DNA from: CAZBBC01 sp964489835
GTDB taxonomy: Bacteria; Calditrichota; Calditrichia; JAJRVZ01
NCBI GenBank assembly: GCA_964489835.1
Contig: CAZBBC010000155.1
Span: 1 to 10,101 of the forward strand
Length of the DNA: 10,101 nucleotides
Reading direction: 5' to 3'
Both the position numbers and the translations under genes were made by a program. Positions within the stretch are counted from its first letter, which is position 1, and each line of letters opens with the position of its first letter. A model generated the notes under the pieces. It had not been told where the DNA came from, ran no database searches, and was given only the letters and a program-made list of their open reading frames with translations. Shown in pieces: positions 6,574-10,101 of the stretch.

Positions 6574-7776
6574 TTACCGGATATCAACCCGTCTCAATGC
6601 CTGAGACAAATCATTTATTAAATCATGACGATCTTCAATTCCAACGGAAAGCCTGACAAAGCCTTCAGAAACACCTAATTTCTCCAGTTCTTCGGTACTA
6701 TAGGTAGAATGGGTCATTGATGCCGGATGTTCGATCAGGGAGTCGACATCACCAAGACTGACAGCTAAAACAAACAACCGAACACTATTCATCAACTTCT
6801 CACCCGCTTTGCGCCCTCCTTTTATTTCAAATGACACAATACCACCAAACCCGGTCATCTGCTCACAGGCGCGCTTGTATTGCGGATGGGTGGTCAAACC
6901 CGGATACCAGACTTTTGATATTTTTGGATGGAAGGCAAGATATTTAGCTACGTCTAATGCGTTTTCTTCATGTCGCTGCATCCTTATGGCCAGCGTTTTC
7001 AAACCACGTACAAGCAACCAGGCATTGAGTGGGCTGATAATACCGCCGATATCACGCAGGATACTTCCCCGCAGATCACTGATGTAATCTTTTTTTCCAA
7101 TGACCAGACCGGCAACGGTATCACCGTGACCACCGATATATTTCGTTGCTGAATGGACCACAATATCTGCGCCGAGATCGAGCGGTTTTTGAAAATACGG
7201 TGTACAAAAAGTATTATCGACAATCAAGGGTATTTTGTGTTTATGGGCAATTTGCGCACAGCCTGCAATATCAATAATAGCCAGGGTCGGATTAGCCGGA
7301 GTCTCAATATAAATGCCACGTGTATTTCCATCGATACTTTTTGCGAAATTATCGAGATATATTCCATCCACCTCGCGGATTTCTATATTATATCTTGGGA
7401 ACGTCTCCATAAATAATTGATGGGTTCCCCCATACAGTGTATTATTCGATACGATATTAGTACCATTATTACAAAGAGAGAGAATAACCGATGATATGGC
7501 GGCCATACCGGACCCAAAGGCTAAGGCTGCTTCTCCATTTTCAAGAAAAGCGATTTCCCGTTCAAGCGCTTCCTGGGTAGGATTTCCAATACGGGTATAG
7601 ACATAACCCTCTCTCTCTCCGGCAAATATTTCTGCACCGGCACGGGCACTTTCAAATGCAAAAGTAGAACTCTGATAAATGGGGATAGAAACTGCCCCGG
7701 TGGCAGGATCAACGCCACCGCTTCCATGTACACATAAGGTAGCAAATTTGGCTTTTTTTAGATCAAGTTTAGACAT
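6574..7776 (-). CDS. Cys/Met-metabolism PLP enzyme, methionine gamma-lyase-like
   Basis: A 400-residue fold-type I PLP enzyme, full length for the family. Key residues: Tyr60 and Arg62 in YTRIGNPT (phosphate contacts from the neighbouring subunit), Tyr115 in LYGGT (stacks on the cofactor), Asp187 in VDNTF (pyridine nitrogen), Ser209/Thr211 and the Schiff-base Lys212 in HSATKYIGGHGD, and Arg375 in VRLSVG (substrate carboxylate). The C-terminal part (SLGDVDSLIEHPASMTHSTYS) is closest to methionine gamma-lyases, which split methionine to methanethiol, 2-oxobutanoate and ammonia. However, the Cys typical of well-studied methionine gamma-lyases (YGCT) is Gly here (Gly117), as in cystathionine gamma-lyase/synthase. 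So the family is certain but the reaction is not. The ATG at 7776 has GAGGTG 5 nt upstream. Only 21 nt separate it from the peptidase gene, suggesting co-transcription. Confidence 0.93.
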   Translation of the reverse strand: MSKLDLKKAKFATLCVHGSGGVDPATGAVSIPIYQSSTFAFESARAGAEIFAGEREGYVYTRIGNPTQEALEREIAFLENGEAALAFGSGMAAISSVILSLCNNGTNIVSNNTLYGGTHQLFMETFPRYNIEIREVDGIYLDNFAKSIDGNTRGIYIETPANPTLAIIDIAGCAQIAHKHKIPLIVDNTFCTPYFQKPLDLGADIVVHSATKYIGGHGDTVAGLVIGKKDYISDLRGSILRDIGGIISPLNAWLLVRGLKTLAIRMQRHEENALDVAKYLAFHPKISKVWYPGLTTHPQYKRACEQMTGFGGIVSFEIKGGRKAGEKLMNSVRLFVLAVSLGDVDSLIEHPASMTHSTYSTEELEKLGVSEGFVRLSVGIEDRHDLINDLSQALRRVDIR

Positions 7777-7797
7777 GGTGACACCTCTAATTCTTTC

Positions 7798-10101
7798 TCA
7801 CCGTAAAAGGATCATTTTTTTCACCTCTCGGAATTCACCTGCTTCCAATCGGTAGTAATAGATGCCACTGGCAAAATCCGTTGCATCCCATTCCACCCGA
7901 TAATATCCTGCCGGCTGTTTCTCTGAAATGAGCGTGACTACTTTTTGTCCTAATAAGTTAAAAATACTCAAATCAACATTACTGCTTGCTGCCAACTGCC
8001 AACTGATTACTGTGCTTGGATTGAAGGGATTAGGAAAATTTTGCCAGAGTGCAAATTTAACCGGCAAAAGTGTACTTTTCTCCAGGGATACGATCTCTTC
8101 TACCAGGGCATTAACCGTATCAGAAGGATCACTCTCCCATTGATCAGAGATGGTTCTCAGGTAATAAAAGTATCGATCGCCTAAAATAACGGATGTATCC
8201 GTGTAAGTATCTGTTGTTGTTGAATCAAAAAATGAAAAGTTACTGTCGCTATCGCTTTTAAAAATCTTATAAAAAATATTATCATTTTCTTCAACCACAT
8301 CCCATGTCAATAGGATATTGCTATTATGACTAATGATCTGAACATTGGCTGGTGCCGGTGGTCGTTGGTACACAGCAAATGAATAAAAACCAGCGGAGGG
8401 ATGCCTTGCTTCATTAAAATTACTCGATGAGTCCCTGGCCAGCAAACGATAAAAAACAGTATCATCTGCTGTAATATTTCCTGAATCGGGATAAAATAGT
8501 CCGGTATAGAAACCACTATCGATTTCGGTGAGTTGGAATGAGTAGGCGGGCAGGCTGTCATTGATCATATATTCCACCCAGACACTATCAATCCCAATAT
8601 TATCTGTCACAACCGCCGATACCTCTGCCGGCCAGGAAGAAATTTGAAGATCTTTAACAGGGGTGTGTAATATTTCCGGTGGAATGGTATCAGGTCCCGC
8701 ATAGAATGAATGAAATCTCAATGGAGCATCTGCTGGAGAAACGGCAGATAGACCGACAGAGTCTCCGGCATAGATATAATAATTCACTTGCTGTGGTTCA
8801 ATCACACCCGGGATTGCAACCGTGTAATAATTATTCCCGGATGCCTGTAATTTCAAAGAATCAGCCATCGTGCTGTCATTGCCCCAAATCAGCCACAGAT
8901 TCGTAGAATCTAAACCGGCTTCTACGGGAATAATCTGACAGCGGATGGTATAGGGACCGATCAGATCCTCCGTATCCGGGAGCGGTTGGTGTACAATGTG
9001 CGGCTGATACTTATGAATATCTATCAAACCGTGATAATCAAACCATTGGGATATGACCGCCAGATTATTCCCATTGTTTATATTACGATCAGCCTGAATA
9101 AAAGCCAGAGCCGCTTCCTCAAAACCCGGGTGCGGACCCCAAAAGTAATGACTGGCAATAAACAATTTGTCGGTTATTTCCGCACCCAATGTCCCCCAGA
9201 TATGCATTAGCGTCGAAGACCAGATCTGTCCTCCTTTATGAGTACCTGCAAAGATCGTATAATCTTCCGGATAGTGCCAATTCAGATCACACCGTCGCCC
9301 GGCCCAGAAAGTCGTATCCCCTTCCGCGGATCGGATGCCCGCATCCCACAAAAAAACCTGCTCCCAGCCAAAGGAAGGACTGACCCGCCGTTTATAGGAA
9401 GCGGCCCAATAGTCAGAACAACCTTCCAGCAGGGATAATGTTTCATACCCATAATTATAATTTGCCACTGATATATTATTTTGAATCGCATGGGCATATT
9501 CGTGCCAGATGATAGCGGCATCCTCGGCGTCATCTACACCTCCTTCGCCGAAGACACAAAAATTCCCAAAACGCGAATAATAGGAATTATCTTCCCCTGA
9601 AAATCCGTGCGGATCAGCTTCAAATTCCATTAAGCCATTGACGGAAAATCCCAAGTCAAGAAGCCGGCGGTAAGATTGATCGATATGATAATAGACCATC
9701 ACATCCTCAAAACCCTGCTCCTTGCGCGTAAAGATAAAGCTATCAGGATCCGCAAAATAGGGAAATTCTTCAAAGGGAGATTCTATGTCTGCCAATTTTA
9801 CATAGGGACCTTCCAGGACATAGGCGTTCAGACTATCTACATAAGCAAGATTATTTAAGGGGACAATGATTCGCTGATCATTAAGCGATGGATGATCATT
9901 ATCACCATCATCAACAAAATCTCCATTAATAGCACCGCCATAATATTGTTTCGCTGTCGTCAGGGGATCCGGAGCCCAGACCATCCCGCTCCCGGTACCC
10001 CCATCGCCAAACATCATGCAATTTTTTACATGGACAATAGTACCACTAACAGCATCTACAAAAATTTCCCAGTCACCGTGAGGTTCGGAAACCGGGATTT
10101 G
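7798..10101 (-). CDS. Secreted M36/M4-like zinc metallopeptidase with C-terminal sorting domain, 5'-truncated
   Basis: The frame is open to the window edge; the 28 codons before the ATG at 10017 encode GDWEIFVDAVSGTIV, the end of a PepSY/FTP-type propeptide, so that ATG is internal and the gene starts outside. In the 767 visible residues: zinc motif HEYAH at 200-204 (9490-9504), likely third ligand Glu226 in LLEGCSDYW, and HKGGQIW near 288 that resembles the conserved H..GE.W segment of fungalysin (M36) enzymes. These point to a gluzincin with intact catalytic residues. Then come Ig-like modules (about 378-575), an FN3-like domain (about 580-665, from PPAPANVQI), and a terminal domain (about 678-767) with FALWQNFPNPFNPST, FNLLGQKV and ASGIYYYRL, the pattern of Por/type IX secretion sorting domains. 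It is predicted to be exported to the cell surface or medium to digest proteins. M36 versus M4 placement is not certain. Confidence 0.92.
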   Translation of the reverse strand, partial: QIPVSEPHGDWEIFVDAVSGTIVHVKNCMMFGDGGTGSGMVWAPDPLTTAKQYYGGAINGDFVDDGDNDHPSLNDQRIIVPLNNLAYVDSLNAYVLEGPYVKLADIESPFEEFPYFADPDSFIFTRKEQGFEDVMVYYHIDQSYRRLLDLGFSVNGLMEFEADPHGFSGEDNSYYSRFGNFCVFGEGGVDDAEDAAIIWHEYAHAIQNNISVANYNYGYETLSLLEGCSDYWAASYKRRVSPSFGWEQVFLWDAGIRSAEGDTTFWAGRRCDLNWHYPEDYTIFAGTHKGGQIWSSTLMHIWGTLGAEITDKLFIASHYFWGPHPGFEEAALAFIQADRNINNGNNLAVISQWFDYHGLIDIHKYQPHIVHQPLPDTEDLIGPYTIRCQIIPVEAGLDSTNLWLIWGNDSTMADSLKLQASGNNYYTVAIPGVIEPQQVNYYIYAGDSVGLSAVSPADAPLRFHSFYAGPDTIPPEILHTPVKDLQISSWPAEVSAVVTDNIGIDSVWVEYMINDSLPAYSFQLTEIDSGFYTGLFYPDSGNITADDTVFYRLLARDSSSNFNEARHPSAGFYSFAVYQRPPAPANVQIISHNSNILLTWDVVEENDNIFYKIFKSDSDSNFSFFDSTTTDTYTDTSVILGDRYFYYLRTISDQWESDPSDTVNALVEEIVSLEKSTLLPVKFALWQNFPNPFNPSTVISWQLAASSNVDLSIFNLLGQKVVTLISEKQPAGYYRVEWDATDFASGIYYYRLEAGEFREVKKMILLR

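Overview
The window looks like a stretch of chromosome from a Gram-negative bacterium of the FCB assemblage (Bacteroidota, Ignavibacteria, Calditrichota, KSB1, Marinimicrobia and relatives). The evidence is a secreted peptidase ending in a Por/type IX secretion-style C-terminal sorting domain (an 'NFPNPFNP' stretch followed by a terminal beta-sandwich), two SPII-type lipoproteins, and a MoxR/DUF58/BatD-like cluster of the kind common in that group. Base composition is moderately AT-rich. The exact phylum cannot be fixed from this sequence alone. Every gene I can support lies on the minus strand, so the direction of transcription is from high to low coordinates.

Layout in transcription order. 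(1) 10101-7798: a large secreted zinc metallopeptidase, missing its N-terminus at the window edge, with an HEYAH motif, Ig/FN3-like modules and a sorting domain. (2) 7776-6574: a Cys/Met-metabolism PLP enzyme (methionine gamma-lyase or cystathionine gamma-lyase/synthase type), 21 nt after the peptidase and probably co-transcribed with it. (3) A 434-nt non-coding gap (6573-6140) with several short inverted and direct repeats. (4) 6139-5753: a small TPR lipoprotein. (5) 5577-4651: a BatD/DUF4381-like membrane protein whose stop overlaps the start of (6) a MoxR AAA+ ATPase (4654-3665), followed by (7) a DUF58 protein with a MIDAS motif (3551-2670). (8) A non-coding island (2669-2238) filled by a nested, imperfect inverted repeat built partly from 10-nt CACGGATT-like units. 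(9) 2237-1287: a TPR plus SurA-N-like lipoprotein with no parvulin domain. (10) 1240-230: a second BatD/DUF4381-like protein. (11) 129-1: the N-terminus of an ABC transporter ATPase with Walker A.

How the genes work together: the central block (5577-2670), perhaps extending to 230, is a variant MoxR/Bat cluster. MoxR ATPases are thought to act as chaperone-like remodelers together with VWA-type proteins such as DUF58, and the BatD-like proteins would provide the membrane-anchored, periplasm-facing part. No BatA/BatB-type VWA membrane protein is present here. Two TPR lipoproteins flank the block, so an envelope-stress or envelope-assembly role is a reasonable inference but is not shown by the sequence.

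The strongest non-genic signals are a 29-nt direct repeat (28/29 identical) carrying TATAAT that brackets the SurA-like lipoprotein gene, and the large inverted-repeat island next to it. I did not find a clearly new multi-gene system. The most distinctive elements are the split, duplicated BatD arrangement and the repeat-bounded lipoprotein cassette.
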